A stretch of 64,000 bases of DNA. Origin: Flavobacteriales bacterium (GTDB lineage: Bacteria > Bacteroidota > Bacteroidia > Flavobacteriales_E > Vicingaceae). Positions 28,752 to 36,681 of this stretch are shown piece by piece (the stretch's first letter is position 1; each line of letters starts with the position of its first letter). Position numbers and translations under genes: made by a program. The notes under the pieces were generated by a model. The model had not been told where the DNA came from, did no database searches, and worked only from the letters and a program-made list of their open reading frames with translations. Location of the stretch: contig JABWCF010000010.1 of NCBI GenBank assembly GCA_013359255.1, positions 46,033-110,032 on the forward strand, in the 5' to 3' direction.

Positions 28752-29783
28752 TTAAAATTTCCATTTTAAGGCAATTTTTACAAGACTAAGCATAATAGGA
28801 ACTTCGATTAAAACACCCACAACCGTGGCTAATGCAGCCCCAGATTCTAAGCCAAACAAAGCAATGGCAACGGCTACAGCCAGTTCAAAAAAATTGCTGG
28901 CACCAATCATTGCAGCAGGAGCACAAATAGGGTAAGGTAATTTTAGGAGTTTACCCCCCAACCAACTAATAAAAAAAATAAAATAAGTTTGAATAGTAAG
29001 AGGAATGGCAATGAGTAAAATCAGCATAGGATTTTCTAAAATCTGCTGTCCCTGAAATGCAAAAAGAAGTACAAGAGTTAGTAGTAAAGCAAAAATTGAA
29101 AAGGGTTTTAGCCTAGGCAGAAAGGTGTGGGCAAACCATTCTTTTCCTTTTGCTTTAACTAAATATTTGTTGGTAATAAACCCGGCTACAAGTGGTATTA
29201 GCACAAACACAAGCACCGAGGTAATGAGTACTTCGTAAGGTATTGTAAAATGAGTAATGCCCAATAATAATTGAACGATAGGTATAAAGGCAATAAGAAT
29301 AATTAAATCGTTTAGGGCTACTTGTACCAGTGTGTAGGTTGGGTTACCCGAAGAAAGATAGGACCAAACAAACACCATGGCTGTGCAGGGTGCTGCTCCG
29401 AGCAGAATGGCTCCGGCAATATACTCGTTTGCTTGTTCAGGAGTAAGCCAAGCCTTATAAATGTAACTGAAAAACAACCATGCAAAAAATGCCATGGTAA
29501 AGGGTTTTATAAGCCAGTTTACAATTAAGGTAAGGCTTAATCCTCTAAAATTGCTACTCACATTCTTTAATGAGCCGAAATCAATTTGCACCATCATGGG
29601 GTAAATCATTAACCAAATTAAAATAGCCACGGGTATATTTACATGATAAATTTCTAAACGAGATATTGAAAGAATATGTTCTCCAGCTATTTTACCTATA
29701 GCTATTCCAAAAGCAATACAGAGCAAAACCCAAAGAGTAAGATATTTTTCAAAAAAACCAATTTGCTTTGTTGCCTTTTCCAT
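28752..29783 (-). CDS. acr3: ACR3-family arsenite efflux permease
   Basis: This 343-residue protein has ten transmembrane helices of the BASS/ACR3 fold. The ACR3 signature GAAPCTAMVFVWS with its conserved cysteine is present near residue 130, and a second conserved region NFFELAVAVAIALFG lies near 297. It exports arsenite (and perhaps antimonite) using the proton-motive force. It lies between arsM (9 bases) and arsC (4 bases). Confidence 0.9.
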   Translation of the reverse strand: MEKATKQIGFFEKYLTLWVLLCIAFGIAIGKIAGEHILSISRLEIYHVNIPVAILIWLMIYPMMVQIDFGSLKNVSSNFRGLSLTLIVNWLIKPFTMAFFAWLFFSYIYKAWLTPEQANEYIAGAILLGAAPCTAMVFVWSYLSSGNPTYTLVQVALNDLIILIAFIPIVQLLLGITHFTIPYEVLITSVLVFVLIPLVAGFITNKYLVKAKGKEWFAHTFLPRLKPFSIFALLLTLVLLFAFQGQQILENPMLILLIAIPLTIQTYFIFFISWLGGKLLKLPYPICAPAAMIGASNFFELAVAVAIALFGLESGAALATVVGVLIEVPIMLSLVKIALKWKF

Positions 29784-29792
29784 AAAAATAAA

Positions 29793-30632
29793 TTAGCAGC
29801 AATTACTTCCCGAAGTGCAGCATGCTTCAGGTTTTTGTGCAAAAACGGTAATGCTGAAAATACCTAGATTGGATTTTTTTAGTTCATCAATTTCTTTTTC
29901 GGATAAAAAATTAGAAAGAATATCATCTGGAATTACTATTTGTTTTTCGGTTTTAATATCTATTTTTTTAAAACCAGCATTATGAATAATGGTTAAATAG
30001 TCCTCTTTTTGTAAGGCTCCGGAAACGCATCCGGCATACATCTCGGCAGCATTTTTTAATTGATTGGGTAGTTCGCCTTTTAACACTACATCAGAAATGC
30101 AGAAATGGGCATTCGGTTTAAGTATTCTGTAAATTTCGGAAAAGGCTTTTTGTTTATCGGGTACTAAATTTAAAACGCAGTTGCTAATTACTACATCAGC
30201 AACATTTGATGTAATGGGTATTTTTTCAATATCGCCCAACCGAAATTCTACATTATTAAAGTTTAGTTTTTCGGCATTTTCTCTTGCTTTGTTTATCATG
30301 GTTTCGGTCATATCGATTCCAATAATTTTGCCTGTTTCGCCAGTTATTGCTCTGGCTACAAAGCAATCGTTTCCGGCTCCGGAACCTAAGTCAATTATTG
30401 TATTTCCCTTTTTAATACCTGCAAATTGAGTGGGAATTCCGCAACCTAAGGCAAGGTCGGCATCGGGGTTATAGCCTTCTAGTTTAGTGTAGTCTTCGCT
30501 GAAAATGGAATAATCTACAGTAGAGCAGCCGCCCGCTCCGCAACAAGAAGAGGCATTTTCTGATTTAGATTGCTGTGCAATTTGGGAGTATATTTCTTTT
30601 ACAACTTGTTTTATTTCTTCATTTGTTTTCAT
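29793..30632 (-). CDS. arsM: arsenite S-adenosylmethionine methyltransferase
   Basis: This 279-residue class I methyltransferase has the SAM motif DLGSGAGNDCFVA and the ArsM features: a cysteine pair in the N-terminal SSCCGAGGC, the conserved central cysteine in YAGCVSGAL and a Cys-rich tail ending SGSNCC. It methylates As(III) to mono-, di- or trimethyl species. It follows arsR by 36 bases. The terminal Cys cluster could bind As(III) before methylation. Confidence 0.9.
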   Translation of the reverse strand: MKTNEEIKQVVKEIYSQIAQQSKSENASSCCGAGGCSTVDYSIFSEDYTKLEGYNPDADLALGCGIPTQFAGIKKGNTIIDLGSGAGNDCFVARAITGETGKIIGIDMTETMINKARENAEKLNFNNVEFRLGDIEKIPITSNVADVVISNCVLNLVPDKQKAFSEIYRILKPNAHFCISDVVLKGELPNQLKNAAEMYAGCVSGALQKEDYLTIIHNAGFKKIDIKTEKQIVIPDDILSNFLSEKEIDELKKSNLGIFSITVFAQKPEACCTSGSNCC

Positions 30633-30668
30633 AGTATTTAATTTAATAGTTATATTATGGTTTGATAA

Positions 30669-30998
30669 TTAGCAACACTTTTTAATAGGTTTTAATTGAC
30701 TCAAAAGATTGTTTATTTGCTCCGAAAATTCCTGCCAAACATCTGGATTAATACAGTAACAAACTTTTGTGCCCGATATATTCCCCTTAATAATTCCCGC
30801 TTCTTTTAGCTCTTTTAAATGTTGCGAAACGGTAGATTGAGAAAGAGGCAACTCATTTACAATATCTCCGCAAATACATGTGTTCTTAGAAAGCAACAAC
30901 TCTATAATAGCTATACGGGCTGGGTGCGAAAATGCTTTTGATAATTGGGCTAATCGGTTTTTTTTAACGGTAAAATATTCGGTTTTTGATATTCCCAT
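30669..30998 (-). CDS. arsR: ArsR-family arsenite-responsive repressor
   Basis: This 109-residue winged-helix protein has the DNA-recognition helix SQSTVSQHLKELKEAG. Its As(III) site is the CxC of NTCICGDI at the start of the helix-turn-helix, as in the E. coli ELCVC motif, and further cysteines occur in KVCYC and the C-terminal KKCC. It should repress arsR-arsM-acr3-arsC until arsenite binds. A near-palindrome lies 12 bases upstream of its start (see separate entry). Confidence 0.9.
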   Translation of the reverse strand: MGISKTEYFTVKKNRLAQLSKAFSHPARIAIIELLLSKNTCICGDIVNELPLSQSTVSQHLKELKEAGIIKGNISGTKVCYCINPDVWQEFSEQINNLLSQLKPIKKCC

Positions 30999-31010
30999 AA
31001 ATAAATATAT

Positions 31011-31026
31011 ATCGCAATATTACGAT
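31011..31026. promoter_or_regulatory. probable ArsR operator
   Basis: ATCGcAATATTaCGAT is a 16-bp inverted repeat with one mismatched pair. It is placed 12 bases upstream of the arsR ATG (complement strand), where a repressor would block the promoter. A partly matching half, TCGCAAGATTA, lies at 31104-31114 just before the divergent porin start. Confidence 0.6.
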
Positions 31027-31121
31027 TAAAAAATCAATTTTAAAACTTAACATTTAGATAATATTTAAAAAATATAAACATAACTATTGAGGTAAAATCT
31101 TTGTCGCAAGATTAATATAGT

Positions 31122-32330
31122 ATGAAGCAAATATTTATTTTATTGTTTTTGGTTCCATTTTATTTACATTCACAAAACGATTCCTTAACCAAGCTGCCAA
31201 CTCCAAAGCCGGAAAAGAAAAACTGGTACGAAAGCATAGAAGTGCGAGGTTATGTGCAAGCTAGATATAATAGGTTGTTGGAAACAAATTCTAAATTGGG
31301 CTGTGAACAGTGCGATAAAAGTTGGGGAAACAATAACGGATTTTTTCTTAGGCGAATACGGCTTATATTTTATGGTCAAATAAGTAAGCAAGTGTATTTC
31401 TATATTCAGCCCGATTTTGCGAGTTCAGTTTCTTCTACTTCGTTAAACTTTGGTCAACTCCGTGATGCTTACTTTGATATAGGCTTAGACAAAAACAATG
31501 TATTTCGCTTTAGGATTGGCCAAAGCAAAGTGCCCTATGGTTTTGAAAATTTGCAGTCAAGCCAAAATAGACTGCCTTTGGACCGTAACGATGCGTTAAA
31601 TAGTGCGATTTCTAATGAAAGAGATTTGGGCGTATTCTTTTATTACACGCCCAAAAGTGTGCAATCGTTGTTTAAAGAAATTTCAAAGGAAGGGTTAAAG
31701 CATTCGGGCAATTACGGTTTATTTGGAATAGGAGCCTATAATGGGCAAACCGCCAATAAACCTGAACTTAATAACGAACAACACGTAGTGGCCCGATTAA
31801 CCTATCCTTTTAAATTAGGTTCACAAATAATAGAACCCGGAGTACAGGCTTATCATGGAAATTTTGTAATGCCGGCATCGCAACTAAGCCCGGGTGTAAA
31901 ATTTAAAAAAGGAGCAAATTATATTGACCAAAGAGCTGCAGCCAGTCTGGTACTTTACCCTAAACCATTCGGAATTCAGGCGGAATACAATGTAGGCTAT
32001 GGCCCTGAATATAACAAACATACCGATTCTGTGGAGGTAAAAAGGCTTGAAGGTGGATATGCCACACTCTCTTTCAAACTAGGTATAAAAAATCATATCA
32101 TTATTCCTTTTACTCGAATACAATACTATAGTGGGGGAAAAAAACACGAAACAGATGCACGAAGTTATAAGGTAAACGAGTACGAATTTGGAATAGAATG
32201 GCAACCGGGTAAAAATTTTGAATTAGTAGCTATGTACACAATCTCTGGCAGGAAATACGAAGATTTTATAAAACAGAATAACTTTCAGGAAGGGCAATTA
32301 CTAAGGCTTCAGGCACAGGTTAATTTTTAA
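31122..32330 (+). CDS. OprP/OprO-like phosphate-selective porin
   Basis: This 402-residue protein has a signal peptide ending FYLHSQ and a 16-strand barrel with the porin O/P features: EVRGYVQARYNR, FFLRRIRLIFYG, VYFYIQPDF, RDAYFDIGL and a C-terminal LQAQVNF ending in Phe. OprP-type porins take up phosphate (and arsenate) through the outer membrane. It is divergent from arsR and heads the run porin, MIP-like, PiT-like, Na/Pi. It has an unusual Cys pair (CEQC) near residue 62. Confidence 0.8.
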   Translation: MKQIFILLFLVPFYLHSQNDSLTKLPTPKPEKKNWYESIEVRGYVQARYNRLLETNSKLGCEQCDKSWGNNNGFFLRRIRLIFYGQISKQVYFYIQPDFASSVSSTSLNFGQLRDAYFDIGLDKNNVFRFRIGQSKVPYGFENLQSSQNRLPLDRNDALNSAISNERDLGVFFYYTPKSVQSLFKEISKEGLKHSGNYGLFGIGAYNGQTANKPELNNEQHVVARLTYPFKLGSQIIEPGVQAYHGNFVMPASQLSPGVKFKKGANYIDQRAAASLVLYPKPFGIQAEYNVGYGPEYNKHTDSVEVKRLEGGYATLSFKLGIKNHIIIPFTRIQYYSGGKKHETDARSYKVNEYEFGIEWQPGKNFELVAMYTISGRKYEDFIKQNNFQEGQLLRLQAQVNF

Positions 32331-32407
32331 AAAGCACAAAAAAATAAATTGTTAACATTAACTTAATATAGCCAATAATTCGTCAAACTACTTTTACACG
32401 AAATAAA

Positions 32408-33160
32408 ATGAACGAAAAAATGTCTGCTACACAAAAAACCCAGCTATTAAAAAAGCGGTTAAAAACAAGAACTATTGTATTAAATACAATAGCCGAATTT
32501 ATAGCGAGTACAATATTTTCTTTGTTGTACTTTGTTTTTATAAGCAGGTATTTAGCAGAAGAGTATGATATAAATTACATTATGCTTTCGTTTGGTATTG
32601 GGTTGGCCTTTTTTGCAGCTATTTATATTCCGTTTCATACATATCGAATACATATTATTCCATTTATAACTTTAATTACAGCACTACGAAAGAGAAAACC
32701 CATCATTTTGCTTCATAAAATTCCGGCTCAGTTTTTAGGATCCCTTTTAGGAGTAATATTTTTTAACGTAATTAATGAACATACCACAAAAGTTAATATT
32801 GAGAATTTTCAATTAATTCATTTAAATGATCATTTATTACTAATTGCTATAAACTCATTTGCGGCAGCTCTTTTGTGTTATATGTTTTACATGATTCGCG
32901 TTTTGTTTAACTCCCGGCAATTAACCGGAACTATTTACTTAAGTCTTTTTTATGCCGTGTTGTTTGCTCTAACTTCTGTGTTTGCCAATACGTCATCATT
33001 GAATCCATTCGGGTATTTTTTTTACGATTTGTTAGGTCAGCAAACTATCAATAACACTTCATTTCTAGAAATTATTGCAACACATGTATTAGCTCCAATA
33101 GGAGCTGTTGCATTATTATTTTTTTATGTAAAACCATTGGCATTAAACCAATCAAAATAA
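32408..33160 (+). CDS. degenerate aquaporin (MIP)-like membrane protein
   Basis: This 250-residue protein has six hydrophobic segments. AEFIAST at residues 29-35 matches the MIP start, FGIGLAFFAAI precedes HTYRIHIIPFITL (77-89), which aligns with the aquaporin GHISGAHFNPAVTL with NPA replaced by IPF. The second half has TSSLNPF (195-201) at the place of the second NPA, without the conserved following Arg. HVLAPIGAV (226-234) matches the last MIP helix. A MIP fold with altered pore is inferred; I know of no named family. It is 77 bases after the porin and 6 before the PiT-like gene. Confidence 0.5.
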   Translation: MNEKMSATQKTQLLKKRLKTRTIVLNTIAEFIASTIFSLLYFVFISRYLAEEYDINYIMLSFGIGLAFFAAIYIPFHTYRIHIIPFITLITALRKRKPIILLHKIPAQFLGSLLGVIFFNVINEHTTKVNIENFQLIHLNDHLLLIAINSFAAALLCYMFYMIRVLFNSRQLTGTIYLSLFYAVLFALTSVFANTSSLNPFGYFFYDLLGQQTINNTSFLEIIATHVLAPIGAVALLFFYVKPLALNQSK

Positions 33161-33166
33161 TAGTAT

Positions 33167-34285
33167 ATGAGCAAATTAAGTTTGGCATCACAAATTATCG
33201 GTGATAAGAGGTATCAGTCTTTAATATTATTCGGACTCCAAGAAAAAACTTTTTTGCGTTTGTTGGCCGCCTTTTTAGTAATTGCAGCTATATTTTATCC
33301 ATACCCACAAATTGCCATGTGGATAGGCTTTATGTTTGCCGGCTACTCTGCCATTGCAAATGATTCCATTCAAACTATAGGAACTTTTATTGCATCAAAT
33401 TCAAAAACACAATGGTGGAAATTATGGCTGTGGATTGGAGGAATTTTTGTGTTAACGGTTCTGTACAGTTGGATAAAGTATGATGGAGATGTTTCTTTTC
33501 AACGGCTTTCTTCTAAAGGATTTACCGAATCACCTACCTCCTTTCATTTTTTTCAGGTGGTAGCTCCTATTGTGCTTTTATTTATAACGCGTTTACGAAT
33601 GCCGGTTTCTACTACCTTTATGTTATTAAGTTGTTTTAGTTCCAGTGCATCGGGAATAATTGGTGTGTTAGAAAAAAGTTTATACGGGTATTTAATTGCG
33701 TTTACGGTTGCCATATTATTTTGGTATTTTCTTGCTGGAGCTATTAAACGCCTTACTAGCGGAGAGCCTCACCCAATATGGATTGTTATGCAGTGGATTA
33801 TTAGTGGTTGGCTTTGGAGTATGTGGATAACGCACGATGCGGCTAATATTGCCATATTCTTAAACAGGCAGTTAACACTTAACGATTTTATCTTTTTTAC
33901 TTCATTCATATTTTTCGGTTTGGGCTTATTGTTCTATCTACGAGGAGATAAAATTCAGCGCATTGTTTCGGAAAAATCGCAAACATCTGATGTAAGAGGG
34001 GCTACGGTTATTGATTTTGTTTATACCATTATTATGTTTGTATTTGCCGAGTGGAGCAAAATACCCATGAGTACTACTTGGATATTTTTAGGATTATTAG
34101 GCGGAAGAGAATTAGCCATGCAACTTTCTAAAATTTCGGGAACCAACAGAACTCTTGCAGGTACTTTATCTATTATTGGTAAAGATATAATGTTTGCTAT
34201 TTTAGGATTAATTATTTCTATAGCTCTTGCTATTTCCGTTAATACTACAATACAAACTGAATTAATGCAATACTTCGGTATTTAA
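33167..34285 (+). CDS. distant PiT-like inorganic phosphate transporter
   Basis: This 372-residue protein has 9-11 transmembrane helices. It carries twin copies of the PiT signatures in diverged form: IANDSIQTIGT (63-73) and HDAANIAIFL (223-232), compared with GANDxANxxGT, and MPVSTT (145-150) and IPMSTT (299-304), compared with PvSTTH. The internal duplication is the hallmark of PiT (PF01384). It lacks the His after STT and the Gly before the first AND. Transport of phosphate or a related anion is inferred. It is tightly linked to the MIP-like gene and followed by a Na/Pi-family gene. Confidence 0.6.
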   Translation: MSKLSLASQIIGDKRYQSLILFGLQEKTFLRLLAAFLVIAAIFYPYPQIAMWIGFMFAGYSAIANDSIQTIGTFIASNSKTQWWKLWLWIGGIFVLTVLYSWIKYDGDVSFQRLSSKGFTESPTSFHFFQVVAPIVLLFITRLRMPVSTTFMLLSCFSSSASGIIGVLEKSLYGYLIAFTVAILFWYFLAGAIKRLTSGEPHPIWIVMQWIISGWLWSMWITHDAANIAIFLNRQLTLNDFIFFTSFIFFGLGLLFYLRGDKIQRIVSEKSQTSDVRGATVIDFVYTIIMFVFAEWSKIPMSTTWIFLGLLGGRELAMQLSKISGTNRTLAGTLSIIGKDIMFAILGLIISIALAISVNTTIQTELMQYFGI

Positions 34286-34303
34286 AACCTTAAATCATTT
34301 AAA

Positions 34304-35998
34304 ATGGAACTTACATTTTTTGATACAATTGCAATTATCGGCTCGCTCGGTTTATTTATATATGGTATAAAAAAAGCGAGTGAAAGTATACAAAAGGCCA
34401 TAGGCTTATATCTTACGAAACTTGTAAAAACAATGACAAGAAATCATCTGTCGGGAATTCTTACCGGTTTCTTTTTAACTGCTGCGGTGTTTTCTTCTTC
34501 TTCAACCATTGTAATGGTGGTTAGTTTTGTAAACTCTGGCATCATTACATTAACCGAATCGGTAAGTATTATTTTTGGTGCAGGAGTTGGTTCTACCGTA
34601 ATAACATGGCTTGTTTCTATATTTGGCTTTGAGACTAAAATAACCTACTTATTCATTTTACTTTTAACGATTGGTACGCCATTAATTTTTTCCAGTAAAA
34701 ACAAATTAAAGTATGTAGGTGAATTTGTATTTGGAGTAGCCATAGTGTTTCTTGCGCTCAGTTTGTTAATTCAGTTTGTGCCAATGGTATCTGATGCTAC
34801 GCTTCTCACTTCATTTACAGAAAGTATTCGACCTTTCGGTTTTACCGAAAATATTTTCTTTGCTCTCGTTGGAGTGATACTTACCATCATTATGCAATCA
34901 TCGGTGGCATCTATTGTGTTTACACAAGTGCTGTGTTTTAGCGGTATTATCACTTTTGATGTAGCCATTCCGCTTGTACTAGGTCAAAATTTTGGGAGAA
35001 CAATTAATGCTGAATTAGCAGCTATGTCAGGCAATGTTCATGCAAAAAGAACGGCAAGAATTCATTCATTAATAAACATTTTTGGTTTTCTTTGGATGGG
35101 TATTCTTATTTCAGTTTTTCCCGTTTTAAATCACTTAGATTTTATAAATGTTCATCTGTTTAATACAGATTCTGTCTTTTCTGCTTACGGAGCACCTATT
35201 GGCATAGCAGTTTTCCATTCTTTGTACAATGTTATAAATACCATCATATTAATATGGTTTATTCCCACGTTGGTTAGGTTGGCCGAGAACAACATAAAAT
35301 CAAGAGGAAGAGCCGATGAAATTTTTCATTTAGAACATCTCTCATCAAATATCTCGTTAAGCACCGAGCTTTCCATCTTTGAAGCTCAAAAGGAACTTTC
35401 AAATTTTGGAGAATTAACACATAAAATGAACACCCTTTCAAAAGAACTTATTACGGAACAAAATGAAGAAAAAATACAAGAGTTGCTTAAAACCATAGCT
35501 CGTTATGAAGAAATTACCGATAAAATGGAGGTAGAGTCAACTGAATTTTTAACTAAAATTTCTCAAGGCGAAATGAGCGAAACATCTTCAGTTCAAATAA
35601 GAGGAATGTTACGCATTATTATTAACTTAGAGAGAATAGGAGATATTTATTACCAACTTTCTAAAACCATTGAAAGAAAAATTCAAAATCAAATTTGGTT
35701 TACTCCTCAACAAAGGCAAAATATTTTAGCTATGTTTGATTTAATAGATGAGGCAATGAAGCATATGTGTTTAAATTTATCCAATAGCTACAACGAAGCC
35801 AATATTGAAAAAGCAAAAGAGTTGGAGGAAAAAATAAATAATTATAGAACGAAACTTAGACAGGAAAACTTTGAAAATATAGAACAAGGAGAATACAGCT
35901 ATAAAAATGCCACTGTTTACAGCGAGTTATTTAACTCTTTAGAAAAAGTGGGCGATCATATTATTAATGTATCAGAAGGTGTGGCGGGTGTTCTTTAA
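34304..35998 (+). CDS. Na/Pi cotransporter-family protein with PhoU-like domain
   Basis: This 564-residue protein has two Na_Pi_cotrans repeats (PF02690) in the first 330 residues, with FSSSSTIVMVV and MQSSVASIVFTQV as the paired QSS motifs and LGQNFGRTINAELAAM in the second half. A helical PhoU-like domain fills about 350-560. This two-part form (NptA/YjbB type) moves phosphate, often outward in bacteria. The second motif has GRT where GTT is usual. It closes the porin-MIP-PiT-NptA run, and a weak hairpin follows its stop. Confidence 0.85.
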   Translation: MELTFFDTIAIIGSLGLFIYGIKKASESIQKAIGLYLTKLVKTMTRNHLSGILTGFFLTAAVFSSSSTIVMVVSFVNSGIITLTESVSIIFGAGVGSTVITWLVSIFGFETKITYLFILLLTIGTPLIFSSKNKLKYVGEFVFGVAIVFLALSLLIQFVPMVSDATLLTSFTESIRPFGFTENIFFALVGVILTIIMQSSVASIVFTQVLCFSGIITFDVAIPLVLGQNFGRTINAELAAMSGNVHAKRTARIHSLINIFGFLWMGILISVFPVLNHLDFINVHLFNTDSVFSAYGAPIGIAVFHSLYNVINTIILIWFIPTLVRLAENNIKSRGRADEIFHLEHLSSNISLSTELSIFEAQKELSNFGELTHKMNTLSKELITEQNEEKIQELLKTIARYEEITDKMEVESTEFLTKISQGEMSETSSVQIRGMLRIIINLERIGDIYYQLSKTIERKIQNQIWFTPQQRQNILAMFDLIDEAMKHMCLNLSNSYNEANIEKAKELEEKINNYRTKLRQENFENIEQGEYSYKNATVYSELFNSLEKVGDHIINVSEGVAGVL

Positions 35999-36007
35999 AT
36001 TAATAAA

Positions 36008-36032
36008 GCCTGTAAATTAGTCAGGCGGTTTT
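36008..36032 (+). terminator. weak terminator-like hairpin
   Basis: GCCTG at 36008-36012 pairs with CAGGC at 36022-36026, followed by GGTTTTG. The stem is short and the T-run is poor, so this is a tentative call for the end of the phosphate-gene run. Confidence 0.3.
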
Positions 36033-36152
36033 GAAAAATTGTCCATTTCGCTCTATTAAAAATGACAATATTTCTTAAAAAAATAGTTCATTTCTTATTG
36101 GTATTTTGTTTGATGGTTTTCTGAAAAAAAATAATTAAAAAACAAAAATCAA

Positions 36153-36160
36153 TAAGGAGG
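36153..36160 (+). promoter_or_regulatory. strong Shine-Dalgarno site of hsp20
   Basis: AAGGAGGA lies 7 bases before the ATG at 36168. The other genes in the window start after A-rich leaders without such a site, as is normal for Bacteroidota, so this one stands out. Confidence 0.7.
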
Positions 36161-36167
36161 AAAAACT

Positions 36168-36599
36168 ATGAGCACCTTAGTAAAAAAAACAAACGAATTT
36201 TTTCCATCATTTATCGGCAATGTATTTGACGATATGTGGAATTTCGACAGATTAGAAAAGACCTCATCTTTTCTGCCTGCTGTAAACATTAGCGAAACGG
36301 ATAAGAGTTTTAACTTAGAAGTTTCGGCTCCCGGATTTAAAAAGGACGATTTTAAAGTGTCTGTAGAGGAAAATGTACTTAGCGTATCGGGCGAGTACAA
36401 AAGCGAAAACGAAGAGAAAAACAAAAACTACACCCGCAAAGAATTTAGAAGCGGCTCTTTTAAACGCCAGTTTACTCTTCCCGATTCCATTAATTTGGAC
36501 GAGATTAACGCCACTTACAACGATGGAATTTTAAAAGTAGAATTACCCAAAGTGGATGCAGCTAAACTGAAACCAATAAAGGAAGTAAGGGTTTCCTAA
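36168..36599 (+). CDS. Hsp20/alpha-crystallin small heat-shock protein
   Basis: This 143-residue protein carries the alpha-crystallin domain from about residue 38 to 138 (VNISETDKSFNLEVSAPGFKKDDF, then YNDGILKVELPK). It lacks a C-terminal IXI motif but ends KEVRVS. It is a holdase that keeps unfolding proteins soluble. Its start is preceded by AAGGAGGA at 36153-36160, a strong Shine-Dalgarno sequence that is rare in this phylum, so it may be translated at a high rate. A terminator follows. Confidence 0.9.
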   Translation: MSTLVKKTNEFFPSFIGNVFDDMWNFDRLEKTSSFLPAVNISETDKSFNLEVSAPGFKKDDFKVSVEENVLSVSGEYKSENEEKNKNYTRKEFRSGSFKRQFTLPDSINLDEINATYNDGILKVELPKVDAAKLKPIKEVRVS

Positions 36600-36615
36600 A
36601 AGGGCAGAAACTCAC

Positions 36616-36668
36616 TCTTAAAAACGCACCCCAATTCAGGTGCGTTTTTTTATTTAGTTTTGTTTAAA
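36616..36668 (+). repeat. 53-bp direct repeat, copy 1 (terminator plus -7 box)
   Basis: These 53 bases are identical to 48650-48702. The unit holds a terminator hairpin (36620-36649: AAAACGCACC / GGTGCGTTTT, loop of 8) followed by seven T, then TAGTTTTG at 36655-36662, an exact TAnnTTTG box. Here it ends hsp20 and leads into the histidine kinase gene. Confidence 0.95.
36620..36649 (+). terminator. rho-independent terminator after hsp20
   Basis: A stem of AACGCACC with GGTGCGTT flanked by A and T runs around the loop CCAATTCA, directly followed by T residues. It lies about 20 bases after the hsp20 stop. Confidence 0.9.
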
Positions 36669-36681
36669 TTACAATTGAGGC

